From contig NZ_MZNT01000005.1 in NCBI RefSeq assembly GCF_002042965.1, positions 401,287 to 465,286 on the forward strand: 64,000 nt of DNA, given 5' to 3'. The stretch comes from Paenibacillus sp. 32352. GTDB taxonomy: Bacteria > Bacillota > Bacilli > Paenibacillales > NBRC-103111. Below the pieces are notes generated by a model, which did no database searches, had not been told where the DNA came from, and saw only the letters and a program-made list of their open reading frames with translations. A program made the position numbers and the translations under genes. The stretch's first letter is position 1. Each line of letters starts with the position of its first letter. This document shows positions 17,039 through 26,904 of the stretch, piece after piece.

Positions 17039-20000
17039 TTATTTGTTGTGAGGTACCGTGACTGTCGCTGATTGTACAGCTGTATTCCCGGCGGCGTCAG
17101 CAGCCGTATAAGTGATGGTATATACACGCCCGTTTCCTTTGCCGGATCGCTCGGCACGAAGCATGAACTCCGTGTCCAATGTGCCGGGCTGCGCACCTTG
17201 AATGTCATCTGCCGTATCCCCATCGCCTAATCCATTATCAGGCTCGCTGATGGTGATAGAGGTTAGAACGACCGTCGAAACGCCCGAAAGGCTATCGTCG
17301 GCACTGACCGATGCTTTCACAGGGATCATTTTGTGATTGGCCGGCCATAACTCGGTTTTATCCAAAACAAGGTTTAAGGTCGGTGCCGTTTTGTCAATTC
17401 TAACGAGTACGGTATGAGGTGCTTCAGCGCCGCCTTGGTTGTCTGCGCTCCAGTAGGTTAGCGTATGCGTTCCTTCATTAGATAAGGTAACGGATGTACC
17501 CTTTTGCTCTGCGCCGCCATTCACCGTGTAATAGGTACCGCCCACGCCGGAGCCGTTGTCTTGAGCCGTTAAGGTTACGGTAACGTCATGATTGATCCAG
17601 CCTGCGGGAGCATTGTCAGTGGTTGTCGGCGGAACGGAAGAAACTGGCTCATTCACTACGGCAAGACGAGGTGCAGGAGGCTCCTCCATGTCGGTTCCCA
17701 GGTAGAAGCTTGTATGGGGCGGCTGGTTATACCCTGTATTTTGCCATGCGACTCCCAGGCGATAGATCGGATCATGCATGAGCGTACGAAGCCGCGTATC
17801 GGTCACCGAGGTTGTCGTATAGATGCGGAGCTCCGTGCTGTCCGTATTTCTCCAGATCACCTCTTCCCGCCAATCGCCAAACAGGTCCGCCTGCAGGTTG
17901 GGCGTAGCCTTGGTGCTGTTATTGGATAAAGCGCCTTCGGCCGTAAACAAACGGTTCGTCTTATGGTTGACATAGTCCCATTTGTCAATGTGGTTATCGT
18001 CCAAGAGCTCACGGCTCAAGTCGCCGTCCCACCAGATCCCGAAGTTCGTGGAGCTTGGAATCGTTGTGCTGATCAGCTCTCCTTTTGCACTATATAGACC
18101 TGTAAGCGGGATATGCTGGGCATCGGTAATCGTTGCCGACCACATTTCTTCCCCCAAATAATTCGGGTCGATATCTGCCGACATGCCGCGTCCGGTATCG
18201 ATTCCCGTCCATACGCCCCATAGGATTTCACCCGTTCGAGCGTCTCTTAATTCCATGCCGTAAGGGGAATTGGTGTGTTCATGCACATTAAAGAACTCCA
18301 GGCCCGGTCTCGATGGGTCCAGATCTCCCAGATGCTGGGCGTCCCCGTGACCAAGTCCCGTGTTATAAAGCGGCGTTCCGTCATCGTCGATAGCCATAGC
18401 TCCGAAAGTGATCTCATCCTTGCCGTCGACGTCCACGTCCCCGATCGACAGGTTGTGATCGCCCTGCCCGGTATAAGCTTCACCGATTCCTTCATCATTG
18501 GTGTCGAAGCGCCATCTTTTCTTCAACGTACCGTTCTTGAAATCATAGGCGACGATCACGGTTCTGGTATAATAGCCCCTGCTGACAACTAAGCTCGGAT
18601 GCTCGCCGTCCAGGTAAGCGACTGCAGCCAGGAAACGGTCCACCCGGTTGCCGTACGTATCCCCCCAGTCGCCGACGACTCCGCGAGGCGGGTCGTAGCT
18701 CGTTGTTGTGACAGCTTTGCCTGTCATGCCGTCAAATACCGTTAAGTACTCCGGTCCTTGGAGCACATAGCCGCTGCTGTTCCGGTGATCTGCTGCAGGA
18801 TCCCCTATAACGGCACCTGTGCCGTCGATTGTACCGTCGGCCGTTTTGAAAGCGACCTCCGCCTTGCCGTCGCCATCCAGGTCATACACCTGGAATTGGG
18901 TATAGTGAGCTCCCGCACGGATGTTAGGACCGAGGTCTATGCGCCATAGCCTCGTGCCGTCCAGCTTGTAAGCATCCATATATACATTGCCGGTATATCC
19001 GGATTGCGAGTTATCCTTGGAGTTGGTAGGATCCCACTTTACGATCAATTCATAGGTCCCGTCTCCATCCAGATCGCCGACGCTGGTGTCGTTTGCGCGA
19101 TAAGTATAGGCTTCTCCGGATTTCGTCACTCCTCCATCAGGCTTCTGGATAGGAACGGACAAATAATTGTGCTGCCATACGGTCACATCTTTGGAAGCAG
19201 CCTTCTCTTTACCGCCGATCATCGTCCTTAACTGATACACAGACGAATCCGTGCCGGCTTCATCGAGCAGATTGGTAGCTCCTGTCAGTGGTTCTGCATT
19301 AACCTTGACCCCGTCGCGGTACAGATTGAAAGCAATGTCGGAGGGGTCCGTTCCGAGCATTTTCCAGCCTACATACACTCCATGATCTTGTTGAACCGCT
19401 ACCAGCGCCCGATCGAGATATTCGGCTTGCCGGTACAGCACGGTAACGGCCGGTGTTGCCAGCACCTCGGATGGACCGGAGATGCCGCCTGCACTGACAG
19501 CCGCTACTTTGTAATAGTAGGGAATCGTCGTTAGCACGGTCTTATCGGTGTAGCTAGGCTGATGGGCTTTCCCAATCAGCTCGAAGGTGCTGTCGCTCGA
19601 CTTCGCGCGGTAAATGTTATAGGTTTGGGCACCTGCCGCGGCGTCCCAGCTAAAGGTCAGGTCGTTCTTATTGACGTTCACCGTCTGAAGGTTTCCTGGT
19701 ACGGCCGGTATTGGAACATTCGGATCAATCATGGATACGATGAGCGAAGCGGATGGACCGGTTTCCGTGGAAGCCGCATCTACCGTCGTCACTTGATATT
19801 CGTACTCCAGCCCTACATCAACCGTGCTATCAACATAAGCAATTGTCGAAGCGCTGCCCAGCAGCTGAAACTTGAGCGATCCGGCAATTCTGCGGTAAAC
19901 GTTATATTGGGCCGCATCCTCAACCCCCGTCCACGATAATGAAGCGGAAGGCTGCTCTGGATCTGTGTTCTTCGCATCGATCTTCAGATTAGTCGGCGCC

Positions 20001-22984
20001 ATCAGAATCGGAGTAATCTCCAGACCGTTAACTATCGCCGTTGCACCCCCGAATTTGAAGTTCATTTGGCCGTCATTAACGGAGATCTGGGAAATGATCT
20101 TTTCGGTAACGGATTTATTGCCTGCCGACACGGTTCCGTAATCTTTCCCTTCGACGGCGACGCTCGTTCTGGCGCTTCCCAAATAGTCGCCGACATACAG
20201 CTTCGCGGAATAAAGACCGTTCGGCAGGTCGACCATGAATTCCCAGCCGACATTGAAATACCCAAGCCAGTCGCGGAGAAGGTCGGTGCCGGTAGCGCGG
20301 TCGCGGCCGATCATTCCTGTCGGGTCCTTAATCCCGTAGCCTCTTTCGGCCGTGTATACAGTAGAAAGATTTACCCCCGTATAACCGTCTTGAACGGGTG
20401 AAGCGGCCAAACCGAAATCGAACAAGAGCGTGGCGTGCTTCGTGACGATAACAACAGCGTCCGATTTCTCGGATTCGCCTCTGCCATTCACAGCTGTCAC
20501 GACAACGTGATAGGTTAGCCCTTCACTCATCCCTTGAAGCGTTAGAGTCGGAACGGTTGATGAGCCTACCAAGACGTAGTCGTTGTCGGAGGCCAGCTTT
20601 CTATAAATTTTATAAATATCTGCACCTTCTACTGCATTCCACGTCAGTACAGCGCCTGCATTGCTGATACTGCTTGCCATAACTCCCGTCGGCTTCACCG
20701 GAAGCTCCGCAGGCGGTTCAACATCCGTGACGTAGGCGGATAACGGGATGTTCAAACCTTTTATTCCCCCTGATAGGAGACGTGCGATCTGGATGGCTCC
20801 GTATTCCTGGAAGTGCGTATTGTCCGAGCTTCCGTTCGGGAAGGCTGTATAGACTCCGGCAGGAACATGAAGGAACACGGCCAGCGTGCCTATGGGACCG
20901 ATCGTGTCATAGTAAGCCCGGCTTAATGTGCTGAGATCGACGAGCGGGACGTCCATTTCTTGAGCCAGCTCTTTCATCGCATTCACGTACGCCGGAAAGC
21001 TGACGTTAAAGCTGCCCGTTGTCGAGTTATAATCCCTCCGTCCGACAGGGGTTACCAGAATCGGTACGGCACCGCGCTGCCTGGCGCCAGTAATATATGT
21101 TTTTAAGTAATTTTTATAGTCCTCGGGGGAAGCATAGCGTTCCGGGATGGACACGGTCGCATCATTATGTCCGAACTGGATCAGGAAGTAATCGTTGGGC
21201 TTCAACGCCCGCAGAATGTTATCCAGGCGCCCTTCCAGAAGGAAGCTTTTGCTGCTGCGGCCTCCAATGGACTGGTTGCTGAAGGTAATGTCGGGAGTGA
21301 AGTAACGGGAGATCATCTGCCCCCAGCCCGCTTGAGGCTTCCAATAGGGATCGTAGGTTTGTACGGTAGAATCCCCTGCGATATACACGGTAGGTGTTTC
21401 GCCTGCTGCCCTCTCCGCTAGTTTGGAAATGACCAGACCGTTAATTTTGGGCGCAGATCCCGAAAAGAGGATATTCAGCTGTCCGTCAACAAGCGCGACT
21501 TCGAATGTCTGCTCCAAATATTCGCCTGCAGCCTTCGGAGTGAGGGCAATTTTATTCGCTGTCATGCCTTCAACGGACACAGCCACTTCCGTTGCGGCAT
21601 TGGCATCCCCTGCGATGACCGTTACGGCGTAGTCCCCGTTCGGCAGATCGACATTAAAGGTCGTGCCGGCAGGCGACAAATAATCGGATTTCAACGGATC
21701 TGTCGTGCTGCTGCTGCCGGAACCGACAAGAGCAGGATCGGCAAAGCCGTATTTCAGCTGAGGCGTATATGCCACGGGAGCCGCGATACCGAAATAGCCG
21801 TCAGCTACAGGGCCGGGTCCGAAGTCGATTTTCAGCGGAAAGCCTTGTGGAAGCTCGGCGGGAGCAATGTATACGGTGCTTGCAGCCACTCCGGAAGCCT
21901 CGGAAACTCCTGCTGTATTCGAGGCCTTAACCTGGTAGTAATGAACTATGGAGGTATCGACAGCAGAATCTGTAAATGCAGCCGCAGTTACCTTGCCTAG
22001 CTCGGTGAAGGGTCCAGCTGCCGCTTCCGAACGGAATACCGTGTAGCTGGCTGCACCATCCGATGGCGACCATTGTACAACCACGCTGTTCGCATTGACA
22101 CCGCTTACAATTACATTCGCCGGGGGTGCAGGAATCGCAGCTTTTTGCCCTACTTGCGCCGTTACCGGACTGCTGGCCGCAGACTCAAGTCCGACTGCAT
22201 TCAGAGCCGTAACTTGATACGAATAGGCATTTCCGATAGAAACGGCCGTATCCGTGTACGAATTCACCGCTACTTGCTTGATAAAATCATAATTCGTGTC
22301 ACTGTTCACCGCCCGGTACACGTGGTAGTAGACGGAATCGGTTACGCTGCTCCAGCTTAGGGATACGGAAGCTGCTCCGGGTGTTGCATTGATGTTGGTT
22401 ACGGTTAAAGCTTGGGGTGCGGACGGTGGCGTCTCGGGCACTTGTTCAATGACAAGACCGTTCAAATAACCGTAGCCTCCGGTGGCGCCTGTAGAGATAT
22501 CCACGGTCAGCTGCCCGTCAGTAACCCTGGTGTTGTAGGTTGCCTGTGCGATCGCCGTCTTGGTAGTTATCGTTCCTTTCGTTACCCCCTCCAGAGCCAC
22601 TTTGGTCTTCGTCTGAGAGGTGCCTGCGAGCAGGTCGCCCGAATACACCGTTATGTTATAGCTGCCGTTCGGGATGTCCGCCAGGAACGTGAAGGCCGAG
22701 CCCAGGACAAAATCGTTAGTCATCGCATTGCCGCCCGACCGGTTCCTGGATGCCTGGGCTGACACAAGTCCGTATCCCCGCTCCGGCGTATAGATCATCT
22801 GGTCATGAACTTGAGCATAGCCTTCCATGACCGGACTGTTCACCGTGCCGAAGTCGAATTTCTTCACGAATAACTCATCTGCATGGGCGATGGGTTCACT
22901 GTAAGGTAAGATCGAGAGTAAAGTTGTGAAAATCAAAAGACAACATAAGAGAGAGGCTGTGAATCTGCTTACCATCCTCTTCAT
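17039..22984 (-). CDS. Secreted bifunctional rhamnogalacturonan acetylesterase (SGNH) / PL11 rhamnogalacturonan lyase
   Basis: A 1981-residue exported enzyme with two catalytic modules. Order: signal peptide (1-35); galactose-binding-like module (40-182); two fibronectin-III modules (about 187-373); second galactose-binding-like module (383-522); SGNH esterase (531-755) with Ser539 in A-G-D-S-T, G-H-N-D at 605-608, and the D721-x-x-H724 pair, as in CE12 rhamnogalacturonan acetylesterases; FN3 (762-848); third binding module (852-992); two FN3 (995-1180); PL11 lyase (about 1185-1775), recognised by G-D-V-D-V-D-G-K-D-E-I, L-G-H-G-D-A-Q-H-L-G-D-L-D and F-N-V-H-E-H; and two Ig-like C-terminal modules. 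It should deacetylate and cleave the pectin rhamnogalacturonan-I backbone outside the cell. It follows its transporter genes. Confidence 0.88.
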   Translation of the reverse strand: MKRMVSRFTASLLCCLLIFTTLLSILPYSEPIAHADELFVKKFDFGTVNSPVMEGYAQVHDQMIYTPERGYGLVSAQASRNRSGGNAMTNDFVLGSAFTFLADIPNGSYNITVYSGDLLAGTSQTKTKVALEGVTKGTITTKTAIAQATYNTRVTDGQLTVDISTGATGGYGYLNGLVIEQVPETPPSAPQALTVTNINATPGAASVSLSWSSVTDSVYYHVYRAVNSDTNYDFIKQVAVNSYTDTAVSIGNAYSYQVTALNAVGLESAASSPVTAQVGQKAAIPAPPANVIVSGVNANSVVVQWSPSDGAASYTVFRSEAAAGPFTELGKVTAAAFTDSAVDTSIVHYYQVKASNTAGVSEASGVAASTVYIAPAELPQGFPLKIDFGPGPVADGYFGIAAPVAYTPQLKYGFADPALVGSGSSSTTDPLKSDYLSPAGTTFNVDLPNGDYAVTVIAGDANAATEVAVSVEGMTANKIALTPKAAGEYLEQTFEVALVDGQLNILFSGSAPKINGLVISKLAERAAGETPTVYIAGDSTVQTYDPYWKPQAGWGQMISRYFTPDITFSNQSIGGRSSKSFLLEGRLDNILRALKPNDYFLIQFGHNDATVSIPERYASPEDYKNYLKTYITGARQRGAVPILVTPVGRRDYNSTTGSFNVSFPAYVNAMKELAQEMDVPLVDLSTLSRAYYDTIGPIGTLAVFLHVPAGVYTAFPNGSSDNTHFQEYGAIQIARLLSGGIKGLNIPLSAYVTDVEPPAELPVKPTGVMASSISNAGAVLTWNAVEGADIYKIYRKLASDNDYVLVGSSTVPTLTLQGMSEGLTYHVVVTAVNGRGESEKSDAVVIVTKHATLLFDFGLAASPVQDGYTGVNLSTVYTAERGYGIKDPTGMIGRDRATGTDLLRDWLGYFNVGWEFMVDLPNGLYSAKLYVGDYLGSARTSVAVEGKDYGTVSAGNKSVTEKIISQISVNDGQMNFKFGGATAIVNGLEITPILMAPTNLKIDAKNTDPEQPSASLSWTGVEDAAQYNVYRRIAGSLKFQLLGSASTIAYVDSTVDVGLEYEYQVTTVDAASTETGPSASLIVSMIDPNVPIPAVPGNLQTVNVNKNDLTFSWDAAAGAQTYNIYRAKSSDSTFELIGKAHQPSYTDKTVLTTIPYYYKVAAVSAGGISGPSEVLATPAVTVLYRQAEYLDRALVAVQQDHGVYVGWKMLGTDPSDIAFNLYRDGVKVNAEPLTGATNLLDEAGTDSSVYQLRTMIGGKEKAASKDVTVWQHNYLSVPIQKPDGGVTKSGEAYTYRANDTSVGDLDGDGTYELIVKWDPTNSKDNSQSGYTGNVYMDAYKLDGTRLWRIDLGPNIRAGAHYTQFQVYDLDGDGKAEVAFKTADGTIDGTGAVIGDPAADHRNSSGYVLQGPEYLTVFDGMTGKAVTTTSYDPPRGVVGDWGDTYGNRVDRFLAAVAYLDGEHPSLVVSRGYYTRTVIVAYDFKNGTLKKRWRFDTNDEGIGEAYTGQGDHNLSIGDVDVDGKDEITFGAMAIDDDGTPLYNTGLGHGDAQHLGDLDPSRPGLEFFNVHEHTNSPYGMELRDARTGEILWGVWTGIDTGRGMSADIDPNYLGEEMWSATITDAQHIPLTGLYSAKGELISTTIPSSTNFGIWWDGDLSRELLDDNHIDKWDYVNHKTNRLFTAEGALSNNSTKATPNLQADLFGDWREEVIWRNTDSTELRIYTTTSVTDTRLRTLMHDPIYRLGVAWQNTGYNQPPHTSFYLGTDMEEPPAPRLAVVNEPVSSVPPTTTDNAPAGWINHDVTVTLTAQDNGSGVGGTYYTVNGGAEQKGTSVTLSNEGTHTLTYWSADNQGGAEAPHTVLVRIDKTAPTLNLVLDKTELWPANHKMIPVKASVSADDSLSGVSTVVLTSITISEPDNGLGDGDTADDIQGAQPGTLDTEFMLRAERSGKGNGRVYTITYTAADAAGNTAVQSATVTVPHNK

Positions 22985-23222
22985 ATACGATATTCCCCGC
23001 TTTCTTTGTCATTTTCATCAAAAAAGATAACGTGTGCTATTTCTGCTGTCCCCGCTTTCTGAATGGTTTGCCCGGCAAGCTTCTCAAGGTTACATGGCGA
23101 TCATCTCCTCTCCGGATTCATGATCCTGCAAGAGATCCATTAGTGCTCGCATTTGTAAAAATATTGCAGAATCGCCGGATACCCCGATATGGTTTGCCCG
23201 GCGATTCTTTTCCAATCCCTGA

Positions 23223-24887
23223 TTAGCGTTTTTGATAACGCTTGGAAGCTTCCTCATACATCTTAACAATTTGATCGATTCCCATCGTTTGAATCGTTTT
23301 TGTAAACTTGTCGTATTCGGAGAGCGGTGTCTTGCCTGTAATAAATTTGGTCATCATCTCGTTCAAGTACGTCGTGATAGGATTCATGACGGAAGCATTC
23401 AGCCTCGACTCATCCTCCGTGAAACGCAAGGTTGGAAGCGGGAGCGAGTCGTCAGCTTTCATCCATACGATGTTCGCCTCCTTCTGCCCTTGGAAGGTCA
23501 GCAAGGAATCGAGATATCGGCTGTCCTGATTCATGGGACCGTCCATAATGGAGAGAGCATAGGAAGCAAGCGCTTGGTCATACGTCAATTTCGGATTTTT
23601 CAAAATCTTATCCGTAAATTTGATCGTGCTGCCCTCTTTCGTATAACTGTCACCCTCTATGCCAAAATTAAACAGATCATGGCCTTGAGGACTGTAGTTA
23701 AAGTCCATCCATTGCACAATATACTTGATCTTGTTCTTATCCGCCGAGGAGGTGATCGCTTCTCCATAGGTTAGTACTTTCGTGTTAAGCGTAAAGGTGG
23801 AGTACGGCTTCCCGGCAGACCCCGTCGGCCACGGCGTGCCGGCCAGGTCAAACTGCGGATTTGACTCCTTCATCAGGTTAAAGTATTTCCCCATGCCGCT
23901 GAATACCCCGCCTTGGTATGCCCCGGCCAGGTTATTGGTCACTTTGTAATCGAAGGCTTTGGAATCGTTCGTCATGATTTCCGGATCGATTAGCCCTTCC
24001 GCATACCATTTCGCCATCGTCTCGATAAATTTCTTGTATTCCGGCTGGAGCGGGCCGTAGACGATTTTGCCGTCCTTGAACTGCATGCCGCCGAGCACGC
24101 CGAAGGCGGGAGCGAAATCATGAAGCCGGGTCATGTTGCCCGCCCCGTTGTTTCCTGTAAATGGAAGCTCATCCTTCTTCCCGTTACCGTTAGGATCATT
24201 TTCCCGGAAAGCTTTCAGGACGGTATACCACTCGTCAATGGTCGTCGGCATTTTTAAATTCAGCTTATCCAGCCAGTCTTTTCGAATGATCAACCCGGCG
24301 GTAGCATTCAGTTTCTTGGCATCGCTTCGAATGTAGGGGAACATGTAGATCGTGCCGTCATCCAGCGAAATCTGTTTTTTGATTTCCGGATCGGACTCAA
24401 TCAGCTTCTTCAGGTTCGGCGCATATTTATCGATGTATTCATTCAGTTTGATGATCCGCCCGTCCGCGAGCATCTTCTCCGGCCCGCCCACAGCGTCGGC
24501 CCAATTGTAGTAGATGACATCCGGCATATCGTTCGTGGCAACCAGCAGGTTAAACTGGTCTTTCTGCTGCCCTAACGGCGGATGGGTCCAATTGACCTTA
24601 ATTCCGGTCAGCTCCTCCTTCTTTTTGTAAGCGGCCATTTCACCGAAATTTTGCAGTGAGGCGGTCAGCTTGGGGTCATTCGCGCGCCAATAGCTGATGG
24701 TAATCGGCTCCTTCGTGATAGGCAGCGGAATCGAGGTCAACGCTTCCTCCTTCGTCCCGGGCGACGTGCTTGCACCTGGGGCAGATTCCCCTCCTTTATC
24801 GGAGCATCCGGCGAAGAGGCTGGCCGTCATAAGCGTACAGCAGGCAACAGGCAATAGCTTTTTCTTCATTGACACAATCATCCCCAT
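23223..24887 (-). CDS. Sugar ABC transporter binding lipoprotein
   Basis: A 554-residue extracellular solute-binding protein. The N-terminus has a positively charged start, a hydrophobic stretch and a lipobox (S-L-F-A-G-C-S), giving a lipid-anchored protein. The rest has the family-1/LplA-type fold (I-T-I-S-Y-W-R-A-N-D; G-L-I-I-R-K-D-W-L-D-K-L; D-P-N-G-N-G-K-K-D-E-L-P-F). The start is uncertain: the frame opens at ATG 24887, but GGGGATGATT directly precedes GTG 24875. It is encoded after its two permeases and before the rhamnogalacturonan enzyme, so it probably captures pectin-derived oligosaccharides. No ATPase gene is present; such systems share an MsmX-like ATPase. Confidence 0.88.
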   Translation of the reverse strand: MGMIVSMKKKLLPVACCTLMTASLFAGCSDKGGESAPGASTSPGTKEEALTSIPLPITKEPITISYWRANDPKLTASLQNFGEMAAYKKKEELTGIKVNWTHPPLGQQKDQFNLLVATNDMPDVIYYNWADAVGGPEKMLADGRIIKLNEYIDKYAPNLKKLIESDPEIKKQISLDDGTIYMFPYIRSDAKKLNATAGLIIRKDWLDKLNLKMPTTIDEWYTVLKAFRENDPNGNGKKDELPFTGNNGAGNMTRLHDFAPAFGVLGGMQFKDGKIVYGPLQPEYKKFIETMAKWYAEGLIDPEIMTNDSKAFDYKVTNNLAGAYQGGVFSGMGKYFNLMKESNPQFDLAGTPWPTGSAGKPYSTFTLNTKVLTYGEAITSSADKNKIKYIVQWMDFNYSPQGHDLFNFGIEGDSYTKEGSTIKFTDKILKNPKLTYDQALASYALSIMDGPMNQDSRYLDSLLTFQGQKEANIVWMKADDSLPLPTLRFTEDESRLNASVMNPITTYLNEMMTKFITGKTPLSEYDKFTKTIQTMGIDQIVKMYEEASKRYQKR

Positions 24888-24897
24888 TTATGTTTAT

Positions 24898-25767
24898 TTA
24901 TTGTTTAACGGCGCCGATTAAAGCACCTTGGACAAAATACTTTTGGATAAACGGATAAACCATCATAATCGGCAGCGTGGAAATAATAATCGTCGCATAC
25001 TTGATGTTCTCGCCGATTGCATAGCCGGTATCCGCTCCTGCACCCATGGCCTCCGTGCTATTGCTGAGCAAAATGTCCCTAAGCACAATTTGTATCGGGT
25101 ATAATTCCTGCTTGCGCAAATACAGGAGAGGCGCCATGAAATCGTTCCAATGATCTACTGCGTAATACAATGTCATTACTGCAAGGATTGCTTTGGAGAC
25201 CGGCAGCACAATCCGGAACAAAATGGTGAAGTCATTAGCGCCGTCCAATTTGGCGGATTCCAGCATTTCGTTCGGTATGCTCTCGAAATTGGTCTTCATA
25301 ATTATGAAGTAGAAGGTGCTTATGGCCGCAGGAATGATGATGGCCAGCCGGCTATTGACCAGCCCGAGGTTTTGCACGAGCAAAAAGGTCGGAATCATAC
25401 CGCCGCTGAAAAACATCGTAAAGGTTATCAGCTTCATGATGAGCTTTCGTCCGTACAGATCGGTTCTGGACAGCGCATAGGCCGCGAGTGACGTCATCAG
25501 CAGATTGACCGCCGTTCCGACGATTACATAAAACAATGTGTTCATATACCCGGTATAAATCTTGGGATTGTGAAACACTTGCTTGTACGCCTCTAGCTGG
25601 AACCCTGCGGGTAATAGCATGAACGACCTGCTCCGCAGAAGCGCATCCGGATCGCTGACGGAGGAATTGAAAATATAGAGCATCGGGTATACCGACAGTA
25701 CAATCACAAGAGATAGCAGCAAATAGTTAAATCCGTCAAATATTCGTTCGCCTACCGATTGTTTCAT
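24898..25767 (-). CDS. Sugar ABC transporter permease (LplC/YtcP type)
   Basis: A 289-residue inner-membrane protein with six hydrophobic segments and the permease EAA loop, visible as E-M-L-E-S-A-K-L-D-G-A-N-D-F-T-I-L-F-R-I-V-L-P (about 165-190), which docks the shared ATPase. The C-terminal P-F-I-Q-K-Y-F-V-Q-G-A-L-I-G-A-V-K is characteristic of the LplC group. It lies 13 bp after the first permease and 10 bp before the binding-protein gene. The likely cargo is rhamnogalacturonan oligosaccharides, by context. Confidence 0.9.
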   Translation of the reverse strand: MKQSVGERIFDGFNYLLLSLVIVLSVYPMLYIFNSSVSDPDALLRSRSFMLLPAGFQLEAYKQVFHNPKIYTGYMNTLFYVIVGTAVNLLMTSLAAYALSRTDLYGRKLIMKLITFTMFFSGGMIPTFLLVQNLGLVNSRLAIIIPAAISTFYFIIMKTNFESIPNEMLESAKLDGANDFTILFRIVLPVSKAILAVMTLYYAVDHWNDFMAPLLYLRKQELYPIQIVLRDILLSNSTEAMGAGADTGYAIGENIKYATIIISTLPIMMVYPFIQKYFVQGALIGAVKQ

Positions 25768-25780
25768 GGTTTCACCCCTG

Positions 25781-26743
25781 CTACCATAGACTCGTTGAAT
25801 TCGCTTTTCGGCTCAAGGTGTTCGCAATGACGAGGAACGAAAAGTTGATCACACCGTTAAACAAGCCGATAGCGGTCGAATACGTGTAATTCGCTTCCAG
25901 TACGCCGGACCGGTAGACGAAGGTAGAAATAACATCGGATACTTCATATGTGGATGCGGTTTGCATCAGCAAAATTTTTTGGAAGTCCGCATTCATGATA
26001 GCTCCCAGGCGCAAAATCAGCATAATGATCATCGTAGGCATGATCCCGGGAATCGTGATGTGAAGCAGCTGCTTCCATCTTCCGGCCCCATCGACCTTGG
26101 CTGCCTCGTACAATTGGGAGTCAATATTCGAAAGCGCTGCCAAAAAGATGATGGAAGCCCATCCCGCCCCCTGCCAAATGTTAGACAGGATGTACATCGG
26201 CCGGAACATATCCGATTCCGTAAAGAACATCACCGGACCCAAACTGAAGAGTGCGCGAATGACGTTAAACAGCCCGCCATCCAAAGAGGAAAATGCCTTC
26301 AGCATTCCTACCACAACAACGACAGAAATAAAGTGCGGCAGGTAGCTTACGGTTTGCACCGTCCGTTTAAACACCTTGCTCCTCACTTCATGCAGCAGTA
26401 AGGCCAGCACGATAGGCGCCGGAAAACCGAAGACAATGCTGTAGAAACTTAATACCACCGTATTCCGAAGCAGTCTCCAGAAATAGAAGCTTTTGAAGAA
26501 CGTTATGAAGTTGTCTAACCCGATCCATGTCCCTGCAAAAATTCCTTTTACCGGACTATAGCTTTTCTGAAATGCCATCAAAAGACCATACATCGGTCCG
26601 TAATGGAAAATCAAATAGTAGGCAAGAACGGGTACAAGCATCAAATACACATACTTGTTCCTTACAAGTTCTCTTTTCAAGAAGGCAATTTTGCTTCTCG
26701 GGACCGCAACACCCTTCCCAGCCAGTTCATGCTTTAATTCCAC
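25781..26743 (-). CDS. Sugar ABC transporter permease (LplB/YteP type)
   Basis: A 320-residue inner-membrane permease with six transmembrane segments. The N-terminal Y-L-M-L-V-P-V-L-A-Y-Y-L-I-F-H-Y-G-P-M-Y-G block and the EAA loop Y-E-A-A-K-V-D-G-A-G-R-W-K-Q-L-L-H-I-T-I-P-G (about 215-236) place it in the LplB group. It heads the transporter cluster, downstream of the AraC-type regulator gene with a terminator-like hairpin in between. It pairs with the permease at 24898 to form the channel. Confidence 0.9.
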   Translation of the reverse strand: MELKHELAGKGVAVPRSKIAFLKRELVRNKYVYLMLVPVLAYYLIFHYGPMYGLLMAFQKSYSPVKGIFAGTWIGLDNFITFFKSFYFWRLLRNTVVLSFYSIVFGFPAPIVLALLLHEVRSKVFKRTVQTVSYLPHFISVVVVVGMLKAFSSLDGGLFNVIRALFSLGPVMFFTESDMFRPMYILSNIWQGAGWASIIFLAALSNIDSQLYEAAKVDGAGRWKQLLHITIPGIMPTMIIMLILRLGAIMNADFQKILLMQTASTYEVSDVISTFVYRSGVLEANYTYSTAIGLFNGVINFSFLVIANTLSRKANSTSLW

Positions 26744-26851
26744 GGTTTAAGCCTCCCACTTTGAAAGTATAATTCGCAGCTGGTTCTCAGATTAGCATGT
26801 AATCCTCCTCTAGAAAATAATCACATCTTATGATTATTTAGGTAAATGAAC

Positions 26852-26895
26852 AAGAGGCTTGCTTATCGGCTCTAGTGACCGTAAGAAAGCCTCTT
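26852..26895 (-). terminator. Hairpin downstream of the AraC regulator gene
   Basis: Minus-strand stem AAGAGGCTTTCTTAC... / ...GCTTATAAGC-type arms closing on GCCTCTT, followed by a moderate T-rich tail (GTTCATTT). It may limit read-through from the regulator into the transporter genes. Confidence 0.5.
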
Positions 26896-26904
26896 TGCTT
26901 GTGA

